Part shown: positions 17,756 to 25,742 of the stretch, piece by piece
Layout of the letters: each line of letters opens with the position of its first letter
Numbering within the stretch: the first letter of the stretch is position 1
Assembly (NCBI RefSeq): GCF_023278365.1
Contig: NZ_CP075338.1
Coordinates: 3,658,001 to 3,722,000 of the forward strand
Length of the DNA: 64,000 nt
Source of the DNA: Epilithonimonas zeae
GTDB lineage: Bacteria > Bacteroidota > Bacteroidia > Flavobacteriales > Weeksellaceae
Direction: 5' to 3'
Notes under the pieces: model-generated
The model's input: only the letters and a program-made list of their open reading frames with translations
What the model was told of the DNA's origin: nothing
The model's database searches: none
Program-made: the position numbers and the translations under genes

Positions 17756-18349
17756 ATGATAATCATTTTAATCCTTATTTTTCTGATAATCGCTCTGTTT
17801 CTGTCCGGTTTTCGTTCAGGAAAATGGAGTTTGTGGAACAAAATTACCAGAACGGTTATTACCATTTCCGCTGCTGCCTATTTTACATTTTGGTTTGTAG
17901 AAAGGAGTTTGTCGCAGTTTTTGGAAAATTCTTTGGCCATTCAGGTAATTAATTATTTGCCGCAACCGGTCGATTTTTATATCATCAGAGTTCAGGATGG
18001 GAATGAGAATCAGAAGTTCAGTTCCAAACACGTTGGGCAGATTCGTCCGGAATATTTCAGGATAGAATATCTTAACATGCAGAAATCCAATGAGTTTTGG
18101 GTCGTTGGTTACATCGGGAAAAACAAGTTGGTTTACTTTTCTCAGGTTGCTGTTCCTAACAAAAACGAAGACCAAATCATTGAAGTCAGAAATTACATCA
18201 ATCACAGTCTCAAGCTTTCCGCCATTGCCACAGAGAAAATAGAAGAGTTGAAGTATGACAATATCAAGCTCAGCATTTGGGTGACATTGGATTTGTTGTT
18301 GATTTTTCTCAACTCGGTTCTGCTTTTCAGAAGCAGCAAAAAACATTAA
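17756..18349 (+). CDS. Hypothetical membrane protein
   Basis: 197 residues, family not recognised. A hydrophobic N-terminus (residues 1-17) is followed by a second membrane segment (about 31-48), a roughly 110-residue soluble domain, and a C-terminal membrane segment (about 175-191). The soluble part would face the periplasm or cytoplasm depending on topology. No catalytic motif is seen. The start is fixed by the absence of other ATG codons nearby, and an exact -7 box ends 5 bp upstream. Confidence 0.7.
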   Translation: MIIILILIFLIIALFLSGFRSGKWSLWNKITRTVITISAAAYFTFWFVERSLSQFLENSLAIQVINYLPQPVDFYIIRVQDGNENQKFSSKHVGQIRPEYFRIEYLNMQKSNEFWVVGYIGKNKLVYFSQVAVPNKNEDQIIEVRNYINHSLKLSAIATEKIEELKYDNIKLSIWVTLDLLLIFLNSVLLFRSSKKH

Positions 18350-18356
18350 AATAATA

Positions 18357-18450
18357 ATTGGGGCGCCTTTATCCGCCCTCCGTTCCCGCTTTTTTCTTTT
18401 TTTTGAAAAAAAGAAAAAGAGCTCCACTCAGGTCGGGGCGCGTGCAATTC
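18357..18450. repeat. Palindromic intergenic repeat, family 1 diverged copy C
   Basis: Left block ATCCGCCCTCCGTTCCCGC, a central hairpin of CTTTTTTCTTTTT against AAAAAGAAAAAG, then GCTCCACTCAGGTCGGGGC. The architecture matches copies A, D and E, though the sequence has drifted. The central stem is T-rich and may act as a terminator. Confidence 0.55.
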
Positions 18451-18608
18451 TTTGTTTTAAAATTACTTCTAAAATTGCATTGCATTATTCATAAAAATTA
18501 ATGACAAAATTTAAATAAAATATCAAAATAGATGTTGAGATTCTAATCAACCTTGTAAATTTAGCCACGTAAAAATTGGTACAATTACTGCAACCCTAAT
18601 CAATTAAA

Positions 18609-19910
18609 ATGAAAGTAAAAATGGATTTATCAAAACATATAGATTCTGCGCACCAAGCATTCTCGGATTGGAAAAAAGTTCCATTTCAGGATCGTCAAAA
18701 GTTACTTTTGAAGCTCGCAGAAGTTCTTGAAAAGAATAAAGAAAAATACGCCAAAATCATTACCACAGAAATGCACAAGCCGATTTCACAATCCACAGCA
18801 GAAATCGAAAAAAGTGCGGGAATGATAAAATTTTATACACAAGTAGAAAATGTTCTGGAACCTGAACACATTAAAACCGAATTCAATGTAAGCGAAGTAC
18901 ATTACGATGCTTTGGGAATTATTCTTGGTGTAATGCCTTGGAATTTTCCTTTCTGGCAGGTTTTAAGGTTTGCTGTTCCTGCGATTCTGGCGGGAAATGT
19001 TGTAGTTTTAAAGCACGCATCCATTTGTTTCGGAAGTGGTGATGAAATCGAATCAGCTTTTACAGAAGCTGGTTTTCCAAAATTTATTTTCCAAAATCTT
19101 AGAATCGGACATAACGAAATCAAAGAAATTCTGGAAAATCCTTTGGTAAGAGGAGTAAGTCTTACAGGAAGCGAAAAAGCAGGAAGCGAAGTGGCTTCTC
19201 TTGCCGGAAAAAATATTAAAAAATCAATTTTGGAGTTAGGCGGAAGCGATGCGTTTATTGTCTTGGAAGATTCGGATTTTGAAAAAGCGGCGAAAGATGG
19301 ACCATTGGCCAAACTCTCTAACACTGGACAAATCTGTAATGCTGCCAAAAGATTTATCATCCACGAAAAAATTGAAAAGGATTTTCTGCCTTTATTTATA
19401 GAGGAATATAATTCTTTCCAACCGGCTGATCCGTTTAAAACGGAAACAAAGTTGAGCAAATTGGCAAGACCTGATTTGGCAGATGAATTGGAGAATCAAT
19501 ATAAAAAAGCTTTGAAAAATGGAGCAGAAGTAGTTTTGGCATTGGAACGAATTTCGGAAAGTGAGTTTCGCCCCGGAATTATCTCTGTCAAAGAAGGTAA
19601 CCCGATTTTGCAGGAAGAATTATTTGGACCTCTAGCAATTCTGATGGTTGGAAAAGATGATGAAGAAATCCTAAAATTAGCGAATGATATTCCGTTTGGA
19701 TTAGGAAATTCGGTTTGGACTAAGGATAAAAAACGTGCGCAATTTTTCATCGATAATCTGGAATCCGGAACAGTTTCTATCAATAAAACTACAAGCTCTG
19801 ATACACGATTGCCTTTTGGTGGTGCAAAATCTTCTGGTTATGGCGTAGAGTTGTCTCTACACGCTATTAAAGAATTTACTCAAGTAAAAACTGTGGTTGG
19901 AAATATTTAA
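18609..19910 (+). CDS. NAD(P)-dependent aldehyde dehydrogenase, succinate-semialdehyde dehydrogenase type
   Basis: A 433-residue aldehyde dehydrogenase. The cofactor and fold motif MPWNFPFWQV, the general-base Glu in LELGGSDAF, and the nucleophile Cys in NTGQICNAAKRF are intact. C-terminal motifs EELFGP and LPFGGAKSSGYG are present. It is shorter than the ~480-residue average, like the E. coli Sad/YneI branch, which suggests succinate semialdehyde as substrate; this is an inference. The first ATG is used; a second lies 12 bp in. A strong terminator follows. Confidence 0.92.
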   Translation: MKVKMDLSKHIDSAHQAFSDWKKVPFQDRQKLLLKLAEVLEKNKEKYAKIITTEMHKPISQSTAEIEKSAGMIKFYTQVENVLEPEHIKTEFNVSEVHYDALGIILGVMPWNFPFWQVLRFAVPAILAGNVVVLKHASICFGSGDEIESAFTEAGFPKFIFQNLRIGHNEIKEILENPLVRGVSLTGSEKAGSEVASLAGKNIKKSILELGGSDAFIVLEDSDFEKAAKDGPLAKLSNTGQICNAAKRFIIHEKIEKDFLPLFIEEYNSFQPADPFKTETKLSKLARPDLADELENQYKKALKNGAEVVLALERISESEFRPGIISVKEGNPILQEELFGPLAILMVGKDDEEILKLANDIPFGLGNSVWTKDKKRAQFFIDNLESGTVSINKTTSSDTRLPFGGAKSSGYGVELSLHAIKEFTQVKTVVGNI

Positions 19911-19935
19911 AATATTGACTTAGCTGATAAAAATA

Positions 19936-19970
19936 AAACCCGCTCAAATTATTTTGAGCGGGTTTCTATT
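19936..19970 (+). terminator. Terminator after the aldehyde dehydrogenase gene
   Basis: A perfect 13-bp stem (AAACCCGCTCAAA with TTTGAGCGGGTTT) and a 4-base loop, then a T-rich stretch. Confidence 0.92.
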
Positions 19971-19992
19971 TGTTAACAAATCTTTTTTTATG

Positions 19993-20110
19993 TCGAATCC
20001 CATAGCCCCGATAGTAGCGGTTACCCCGCAGTGGAGTGAGAGAGTTGGAGGGTTTGGTGTTGCCAAGCGCTGGAACGAGGAGTATGAGCGGATAGCGGGA
20101 TTAAGCTCCT
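19993..20110. repeat. Palindromic intergenic repeat, family 1 copy B
   Basis: Read on the minus strand it starts AGGAGCTTAATCCCGC and ends ATCGGGGCTATGGGATT, the same end blocks as copy A, with a different interior. It directly follows the stop of the L,D-transpeptidase gene. Confidence 0.65.
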
Positions 20111-20114
20111 AAAA

Positions 20115-21149
20115 TTATTTCAGATTGTTAGAAGCCAGTGTCTTAGCTGAAGCCAAAGAATCTGCTTTTGCTTTTTTCTCTTGCTCCACCTGCTGAATCA
20201 CCGCATCACGATTCTCCTGCTCTTTCATAATTTCGGCCAATTGTGGTTGGATGATTTGGTTCATCTCGTCTTCAGAAATATTGTTGGCTTCCGGTGATTC
20301 TAAAAGTTTTTTCCAAGGTCTGCGCTGTCCCCAAGGATAATCGCCATAGACAATCAATGGAGTTCCTTTGGCTCTGGTGGTTGCTCCACCTTTGTTAAGA
20401 ATCCAGGTGTCTACCCAGGTGTACATCCATTTGGCGTCCTCTTCCAACATGCGCAAGCAAGAGTGCGACGCAGGATAGCCAGGCATTGCGTACTGATGCC
20501 AGCCGATGCCGTCAAAATTGGCAACATTCACGTTCCAACGAAGTTTCCACTCGTCACTAACTGTTGAGATGGCGACTTCTTTTTTCCAGTTGGCGAACAT
20601 CAAACCGGTTTTGGTTTTGGTTGCTTTTTTCCCCATACTTGTTGGACCCCATTTGATAAGATTTCCATATTCATAAACGCCAAAAGCCTGAATAGGGTAG
20701 GAAAAGAAAACGAATTTTTTGACATTTTCCAAAGTCGTAACATGGCCAGGAAACGGAGAATATCTCAGAAAATCTTCTTCTATTTTTGCAGGAACAACCA
20801 ATGTGTCAGCAGCTCCGATATTAGCTCTGTCCAATCTATTAAGTGCCAAAATGGTGTAAAGTGCTTTTCCCGTAAATTCTTTTTTGTTCTTCTGAGAAAC
20901 AGAATCTGTGTTTTTGTAAACCCACGGGAAATATCCAAAATCCTTTCTTGGAATAACTACATCGGGAACATTTGGTCTTTCTTCTTCTTTTACACTATCC
21001 TCTTTTTTCTCATCAGAAGTCACAATATCTGATGAGGATGTGCTTTTTGAGTCAGAAGATGAAATAGCTTCATCCTTTTTACATTGGATCAAGCTTAAAG
21101 AAATAACGATAAATAAAGGAAATAATTTGGAAATTGTGTTTCTGTTCAT
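20115..21149 (-). CDS. L,D-transpeptidase (YkuD) family lipoprotein
   Basis: 344 residues. A lipoprotein signal peptide ends at C23 (SLSLIQC), then a Ser-rich linker, a YkuD catalytic domain (about 130-270) and a Gln/Lys/Ala-rich C-terminal helix. YkuD enzymes make 3-3 peptidoglycan crosslinks or attach proteins to the wall. The family motif SHGC(I/V)R appears as SHSCLR, so Cys and Arg are kept but Gly is Ser; the conserved upstream His is in GWHQYAMPGY. It is anchored to a membrane and faces the periplasm. It could be catalytically active despite the Gly-to-Ser change. Confidence 0.88.
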   Translation of the reverse strand: MNRNTISKLFPLFIVISLSLIQCKKDEAISSSDSKSTSSSDIVTSDEKKEDSVKEEERPNVPDVVIPRKDFGYFPWVYKNTDSVSQKNKKEFTGKALYTILALNRLDRANIGAADTLVVPAKIEEDFLRYSPFPGHVTTLENVKKFVFFSYPIQAFGVYEYGNLIKWGPTSMGKKATKTKTGLMFANWKKEVAISTVSDEWKLRWNVNVANFDGIGWHQYAMPGYPASHSCLRMLEEDAKWMYTWVDTWILNKGGATTRAKGTPLIVYGDYPWGQRRPWKKLLESPEANNISEDEMNQIIQPQLAEIMKEQENRDAVIQQVEQEKKAKADSLASAKTLASNNLK

Positions 21150-21204
21150 AGTTTTTAATTGTCGTCCTATAAATTACAAAAAGAATACCAATTAATCTAG
21201 AAAA

Positions 21205-21234
21205 TTGTAGTTTGAAAAATAATTTATAAATTTG
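21205..21234 (+). promoter_or_regulatory. Promoter of the fluoride riboswitch/CLC-F unit
   Basis: TTG (21205-21207), a 19-bp spacer and TAAATTTG (21227-21234): a full Bacteroidota-type promoter. Transcription would start around 21238-21241, just before the aptamer. Confidence 0.7.
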
Positions 21235-21242
21235 TGAAACAA

Positions 21243-21338
21243 AAGGAAATGGTGTTCTTCCTTGCCCAACCGTCTCGTTACCTTCGAGTCTGATGACGCC
21301 TGATTAAAATAAGATTCATCTTTATTATCAGGAAAAGT
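21243..21338 (+). promoter_or_regulatory. Fluoride riboswitch (crcB RNA motif) with probable RBS-sequestering hairpin
   Basis: The aptamer spans about 21243-21302. P1: AAGGAA (21243-21248) pairs fully with TTCCTT (21258-21263) around the loop ATGGTGTTC, the conserved core of crcB RNAs. A second stem, CTCG (21274-21277) with CGAG (21285-21288), follows the conserved AACCG. Then comes the hallmark CTGATGACGCCT (21290-21301). GGTG (21251-21254) can pair with CGCC (21297-21300), the diagnostic pseudoknot. Expression platform: CCTGAT (21299-21304) pairs with ATCAGG (21327-21332), which includes the start of the AGGA ribosome-binding site before the ATG at 21339. The pseudoknot and this hairpin compete for the CC at 21299-21300, so fluoride binding should free the site and turn translation on. 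Confidence 0.88.
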
Positions 21339-22646
21339 ATGTCAAAAAATCAACAAAAATCAAATCGTCGAAAAAGTTTAATTATTCTGAAGGTCTTCTT
21401 TAGACATTATCCTTCTCTTCCTTATATTACTAAATGGCTTCTGATAAGTCTGCTGATTGGAGCTATAATAGGAAGTGCATCTGCATTTTTTCTGCAAACA
21501 TTGGATTGGGTAACCAATTTCCGTGAAGCACATATTTGGATAATTGCTTTGTTGCCTTTAGCAGGACTTTTTGTAGGTCTGATGTATCATAAAATAGGCA
21601 AAAGTGTTGAGGCTGGAAATAATCTTTTGATTGATACGATTCATAATCCAAAAGAAATTATTCCTTTCAGGATGGCGCCTTTGGTTTATCTGGGAACGAT
21701 GATTACGCATTTGTTTGGAGGTTCTGCAGGAAGGGAAGGAACAGCAATCCAAATGGCCGGTTCTATTGCGGACCAATTTACGAAACTTTTAAGATTGACT
21801 TCTGAAGAAAGAAAAATCTTAATTATTTCTGCAATAGCGGCTGGGTTTGGTTCTGTTTTCGGGACACCTTTGGCTGGAGCAATTTTCGGGTTGGAAGTTT
21901 TTTTGATTGGCCGATTAAAATACAATGCAATTTTTCCTGCTTTTTTAGCTTCGATTATTGCTGATTTGGTGACCAAATTATGGAATACACATCACACTCA
22001 TTATCAAATCAATCTTATTCCAGAACTATCTTTTCAAAATATTTTTTATGCTTTGATTGCCGGAATCTGTTTTGGGATTTGTGCGGCTTTGTTCAGCAAA
22101 ACCATACATAAAGCTGGAACTTTTTTCAAATCAAAAATCAAGTATCCGCCACTAAGACCTTTTGTTGGTGGAATTATTGTGGTTATTGGCGTTTGGCTTT
22201 TGGGAACAACCAAATTCATTGGTTTGGGAATTCCGACGATTCAGGATTCTTTTCAAGAGCAATTGATGCCTTATGATTTTGTATTGAAAATGATTTTTAC
22301 AATCGTGACTTTAGCATCTGGATTCAAAGGAGGTGAGGTTACGCCGTTATTCTTTATTGGAGCAACTTTGGGAAATGCTATAAGTTATTTCATTCCGCTT
22401 CCAACCGCACTTTTGGCAGGAATGGGATTTGTGGCCGTTTTCGCAGGAGCGACTAATACACCGCTGGCTTGCAGTGTGATGGCAATAGAATTATTCGGTG
22501 CAGAATGTGGTGTTTATGTGGCGATTGCTTGCGTAGTTTCTTACTTGTTTTCCGGAATATCTACGATTTATAACCGACAAATGATTGGCGAGGCAAAGCA
22601 TCAGCGATTCCAAAATAATTCTGGGAAAAGGTTTAATGAGCTTTAA
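21339..22646 (+). CDS. CLC-F type fluoride/proton antiporter (ClC chloride channel family)
   Basis: A 435-residue polytopic ClC protein. The gating-glutamate motif reads GREGT (131-135, E133) in place of GREGP, and the helix-D selectivity motif GSGIP is replaced by GNNLL (93-97). Both changes are typical of the CLC-F subfamily, which expels fluoride in exchange for protons. Other ClC motifs are intact (FGTPLAGAIFGLE, GFKGGEVTPLFFIGATLGN). The gene sits behind a fluoride riboswitch, which independently supports the substrate. There are no CBS domains. It is convergent with the YpdA gene, with no bases between the stops. Confidence 0.92.
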   Translation: MSKNQQKSNRRKSLIILKVFFRHYPSLPYITKWLLISLLIGAIIGSASAFFLQTLDWVTNFREAHIWIIALLPLAGLFVGLMYHKIGKSVEAGNNLLIDTIHNPKEIIPFRMAPLVYLGTMITHLFGGSAGREGTAIQMAGSIADQFTKLLRLTSEERKILIISAIAAGFGSVFGTPLAGAIFGLEVFLIGRLKYNAIFPAFLASIIADLVTKLWNTHHTHYQINLIPELSFQNIFYALIAGICFGICAALFSKTIHKAGTFFKSKIKYPPLRPFVGGIIVVIGVWLLGTTKFIGLGIPTIQDSFQEQLMPYDFVLKMIFTIVTLASGFKGGEVTPLFFIGATLGNAISYFIPLPTALLAGMGFVAVFAGATNTPLACSVMAIELFGAECGVYVAIACVVSYLFSGISTIYNRQMIGEAKHQRFQNNSGKRFNEL

Positions 22647-23612
22647 TTATTTATTCTTAGAAACAATATCCTGAATGATTTGTTTTGCGTGAATTCTGGA
22701 ATTCTCTATAAACCAAAGATGTGTATCTTTTCCGCCGCAAACTACGCCAGCGAGATAAATTCCTTTCACATTACTTTCCATCGTTTCTTTATCGTAATGA
22801 GGATTGAGACAATTACCTTTCAAATTGATTCCGATGTTTTTCAGGAATTCAAAGTCGGGTAGATAACCGGTCATTGCGAGAACGAAATCATTTTCAATTT
22901 CCTTGATTTCTCTTTTACTCGTTTTGAAAACTGCAGAGTGTGGTTTGATTTCCAAAAGTTCAGCCCCAAAAAAAGCTTTGATACTTCCTTCTTTAATTCG
23001 GTTTTCGATGTCTGGCTTTACCCAATATTTTACACTTTTAGAAATCTCGTTGTTGCGGATAATCATCGTTACGTTGCCGCCTTTTCTGTAAATTTCCAAA
23101 GCTGCATCTACAGAAGAATTGCTGGATCCAATAACTACAACATTCTGAAACGCATAAGGATAGGGTTCGGTGTAATAATGCCTGACTTTTGGCAAATCTT
23201 CCCCAGGAATATTCATCATATTCGGAATATCATAAAAGCCAGTCGCAATAATCACATTCTTTGCAAAATAAATCTGCTTGCTGGTTTCTATTTGGAAAAA
23301 AGTAGATTTCTGAATATTAATCACTTTTTCATAAGGTCGGATGTTGATTTCTTTTGCTCGTGCAATTCCCTGATAATATTCGAGAGCGTCTTGTCTGCCA
23401 GGTTTCGGTTTGGTTGTAATGAAGGGGATGTCGTCAATTTCCAATCGGTCGGCTGTCGAAAAAAAAGTCATATACAACGGATAATTGTAAAGACTATTTG
23501 CCACCGTTCCTTTTTCGATAACGATGTATTTCAGGTTATTTTTTTTCGCTTCCAAAGCGCTCGCTAGACCAATTGGACCGCCGCCAACAATAAGAACATC
23601 GTATAACTCCAT
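22647..23612 (-). CDS. ypdA: YpdA family bacillithiol disulfide reductase (putative)
   Basis: A 321-residue FAD/NADPH oxidoreductase. The FAD-binding GGGPIGLAS lies at the N-terminus. The NADPH motif GSSNSSVDAALEI is in the middle, and GIYLAGVVCGGKDTHLWFIENSR at the C-terminus is the YpdA-specific end. There is no thioredoxin-reductase CxxC pair. In Firmicutes YpdA reduces bacillithiol disulfide, so the strain may use bacillithiol as a thiol buffer. A TAAATTTG box ends only 4 bp before the ATG, which suggests a nearly leaderless mRNA. Confidence 0.9.
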   Translation of the reverse strand: MELYDVLIVGGGPIGLASALEAKKNNLKYIVIEKGTVANSLYNYPLYMTFFSTADRLEIDDIPFITTKPKPGRQDALEYYQGIARAKEINIRPYEKVINIQKSTFFQIETSKQIYFAKNVIIATGFYDIPNMMNIPGEDLPKVRHYYTEPYPYAFQNVVVIGSSNSSVDAALEIYRKGGNVTMIIRNNEISKSVKYWVKPDIENRIKEGSIKAFFGAELLEIKPHSAVFKTSKREIKEIENDFVLAMTGYLPDFEFLKNIGINLKGNCLNPHYDKETMESNVKGIYLAGVVCGGKDTHLWFIENSRIHAKQIIQDIVSKNK

Positions 23613-23616
23613 CTCA

Positions 23617-23624
23617 CAAATTTA
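23617..23624 (-). promoter_or_regulatory. -7 promoter box of ypdA
   Basis: TAAATTTG on the minus strand, 4 bp before the ATG at 23612; exact consensus. Confidence 0.5.
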
Positions 23625-23637
23625 CAAAGAAAATCGG

Positions 23638-23943
23638 CTAAAAATCTGCATCCTCCCACGTTTCGAATCTTGTAACATTCTGCAGTAGCTTTCGGTTTTC
23701 ATTTCTCAGCTCTTCCATTTGATTCAGAAGTTTATGAATGATTTCAATTCCAGGCAGATTAACTTCCAGATCGTAATGCCAGTTTGCAAAGCGTTCCAGA
23801 TGCGGCAATTCCTCGTAAATAATATAGCGTACACTATCCTCTGTCTCTGGATGCAGCAATTCCGAATCGATGAGCTGGTCCAGAAAGCTATAATCGATTT
23901 TATACAGTCGGATGACTTCTTCTATGGAGATTCTTTCGTTCAT
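23638..23943 (-). CDS. cbpM: Chaperone modulator CbpM-like protein
   Basis: A 101-residue MerR-like small protein of the CbpM family (ISIEEVIRLYKIDYSFLDQLIDSELL, then YIIYEELPHLERFANWHYDLEVNLPGIEII). A helical C-terminus ends in a short coiled coil (LLNQMEELRNENRKLL). CbpM binds the J-domain of CbpA and inhibits it. It lies 2 bp downstream of the cbpA homologue, the standard cbpA-cbpM pairing, so the two are translated together. Confidence 0.9.
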   Translation of the reverse strand: MNERISIEEVIRLYKIDYSFLDQLIDSELLHPETEDSVRYIIYEELPHLERFANWHYDLEVNLPGIEIIHKLLNQMEELRNENRKLLQNVTRFETWEDADF

Positions 23944-23945
23944 TG

Positions 23946-24860
23946 CTATGAATTTTTGAGTTGTTGAAACAGTCCTTTCTGTTTTTCTGTAAGATTGGTC
24001 GGGATTTTTATATTGTAAGTAACATATAAATCACCGAATTCACCTTCTTTTTTGTAAACCGGAAAACCTTTGCCTTTCAGTCTTACGGTTGTGCCGTTTT
24101 GTGTTTCTGGTTTTACTTTCAGACTTACAGAACCATCAAGCGTTTGTATCGTGACATCGCCACCCAAAACGGCTGTGTATAAATCAATATCTAGGGAAGT
24201 TCTGAGGTTATCACCTTCCCGTTTAAAGTCTTTGTCTTCTGCAATGTTGAATGTGATGTATAGGTCGCCGTTCGGACCTCCATTAATGCCGGGATTGCCG
24301 TGACCTTTCAGCTTGATTTGCTGTCCGTCGTAGACACCGGCCGGAATTGTTATGCGTACCTTTTTGCCATTAATGTCGAAAATTTGCTGATGTGTTTTGG
24401 CTGCGTCTTTCAGACCAAGTGTCAACTCTGCAGAAACATCCTGGCCTTTGAATTTTCCGCTCGCACTACCTCTCGCACTTCTCCCAAAACCGTTGCTGCC
24501 ACCGAACATCGATTGGAAAAAATCTGAAAAATCTTCGCCTTCGCCAAAATCTGCTCCTGAAAATCCGCCGCCAAAATTTCCGGAATATTGTTGTTGTTGC
24601 CTCTGCTGTTGTTGGGCACGCTCATATTCTTCACCGTGTTTCCAATGTTCACCATATTTGTCGTACTTCGCACGGTTTTCCGAATTGCTCAGCACCTCAT
24701 TCGCTTCATTGATTTCCTTGAATTTTTTTTCTGCTTCCTTGTCAGTCGGATTCATATCCGGATGATATTTCCTTGCCAGCTTTCTGTAGGCTTTTTTGAT
24801 GTCGTCCGCAGTCGCATTTTTTTCAAGTCCAAGAATTTTATAATAGTCTATAAATGCCAT
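23946..24860 (-). CDS. cbpA: DnaJ-class co-chaperone CbpA
   Basis: 304 residues. An N-terminal J-domain with HPD (33-35, in KYHPDMN) stimulates the ATPase of DnaK. A Gln-rich then Gly/Phe-rich linker (about 85-135) follows, then two C-terminal beta-sandwich substrate-binding domains and a dimerisation end. No DnaJ zinc finger is present, which identifies CbpA rather than DnaJ. It is the first gene of a two-gene operon with its inhibitor CbpM. Confidence 0.94.
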   Translation of the reverse strand: MAFIDYYKILGLEKNATADDIKKAYRKLARKYHPDMNPTDKEAEKKFKEINEANEVLSNSENRAKYDKYGEHWKHGEEYERAQQQQRQQQQYSGNFGGGFSGADFGEGEDFSDFFQSMFGGSNGFGRSARGSASGKFKGQDVSAELTLGLKDAAKTHQQIFDINGKKVRITIPAGVYDGQQIKLKGHGNPGINGGPNGDLYITFNIAEDKDFKREGDNLRTSLDIDLYTAVLGGDVTIQTLDGSVSLKVKPETQNGTTVRLKGKGFPVYKKEGEFGDLYVTYNIKIPTNLTEKQKGLFQQLKNS

Positions 24861-25054
24861 TTTATCAGTTGGTTTTTATCAAAATTTGCCTTCCTAAGTT
24901 AGCAATTATTATCACAAAATAAAAGATTAATTCGAAGATTTTTTAGGTGTATCAGGTTTCAGGTTCCGATCATCTTTACACTGTTTTCTGCTGTATTTTT
25001 TTGTTGACGCTCAGTCGACTTTGTTCCGCCTTGCAACAACTTTGCAAACCCCTG

Positions 25055-25597
25055 CTATTTCTGTTCCACCCAAATCAATTGAGAGGTTTCATAACCAATG
25101 GCTCTTGCTTTTTCCAAAAATCTATTTTTGATATTATCTGGAATCGTTTTTTCGCGAGACAGAATCCACAGGTAATCCAGATTCTTTCCTGCAACCAAAG
25201 CATATTTGTAATCATCATCCAAATCAACCACATTATAACCTGCCCAAAAAGGTTTGAAGAAAGAAACCTTCAGTCTTGCTTCATTTTCAGAATTCACAAA
25301 CTTCGCTTCACCTGTACTTTGCTTCCATTCGTTCTTTACGTAATCGTAACCTTTGTTTTCAACTTTAATTGTTCCGTCAGCATTTTTAGAATAAGTCGCT
25401 GTGACCTGATTCATATTTTTCTCAAATCGATAATCGAATCTTGCAATCTCATACCATCTTCCAAGGTACTTCTCCGAATCAAAATTCTGAATGGCTGCCG
25501 CTTTTTCTGGTATTCCGGCAGAACAAGAATTAAGAAGGAAAATTCCTAAAACACCTAATGAAACTGGTATTGCTAGTTTTATAAATGATTTTTTCAT
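25055..25597 (-). CDS. Lipocalin family outer-membrane lipoprotein (Blc type)
   Basis: 180 residues. A lipobox ends at C25 (LLNSCSAG). The lipocalin signature GRWYEIARFDYRFEKNM follows, with GYDYVKNEWKQSTGEAKF and WILSREKTIPDN as later Blc-type blocks. Blc binds lysophospholipids and fatty acids at the outer membrane. Length and order match the family. It is divergent from the M28 peptidase gene, with 145 bp between the starts. Confidence 0.93.
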   Translation of the reverse strand: MKKSFIKLAIPVSLGVLGIFLLNSCSAGIPEKAAAIQNFDSEKYLGRWYEIARFDYRFEKNMNQVTATYSKNADGTIKVENKGYDYVKNEWKQSTGEAKFVNSENEARLKVSFFKPFWAGYNVVDLDDDYKYALVAGKNLDYLWILSREKTIPDNIKNRFLEKARAIGYETSQLIWVEQK

Positions 25598-25742
25598 TTT
25601 TTATTTTTCAGTCATTATTCAAAAATGATTCCATCAAAAATTGATTTAATATTTAACTTCAATCAAAATGATAATCAATTCAATATTTTATTAAGGAATT
25701 TGATTATTTTTACAGAAATAAAAGTTAAATAATTAATAATCC

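Noticed and set aside
17816-18427. Long open frame on the minus strand (203 codons)
   Set aside because: It is a shadow of the membrane protein gene and repeat C; no start context, no family resemblance.
18902-19459. Long open frame on the minus strand inside the aldehyde dehydrogenase gene
   Set aside because: Fully antisense to a conserved enzyme, with Ser/Lys-rich composition typical of shadows.
22938-23567. Long open frame on the plus strand inside ypdA
   Set aside because: Antisense shadow of ypdA; composition rich in Phe, Asn and Ile with no recognisable domain.
24947-25549. Plus-strand frame over the lipocalin gene
   Set aside because: Antisense to a clear lipocalin; Cys/Phe-rich shadow translation.
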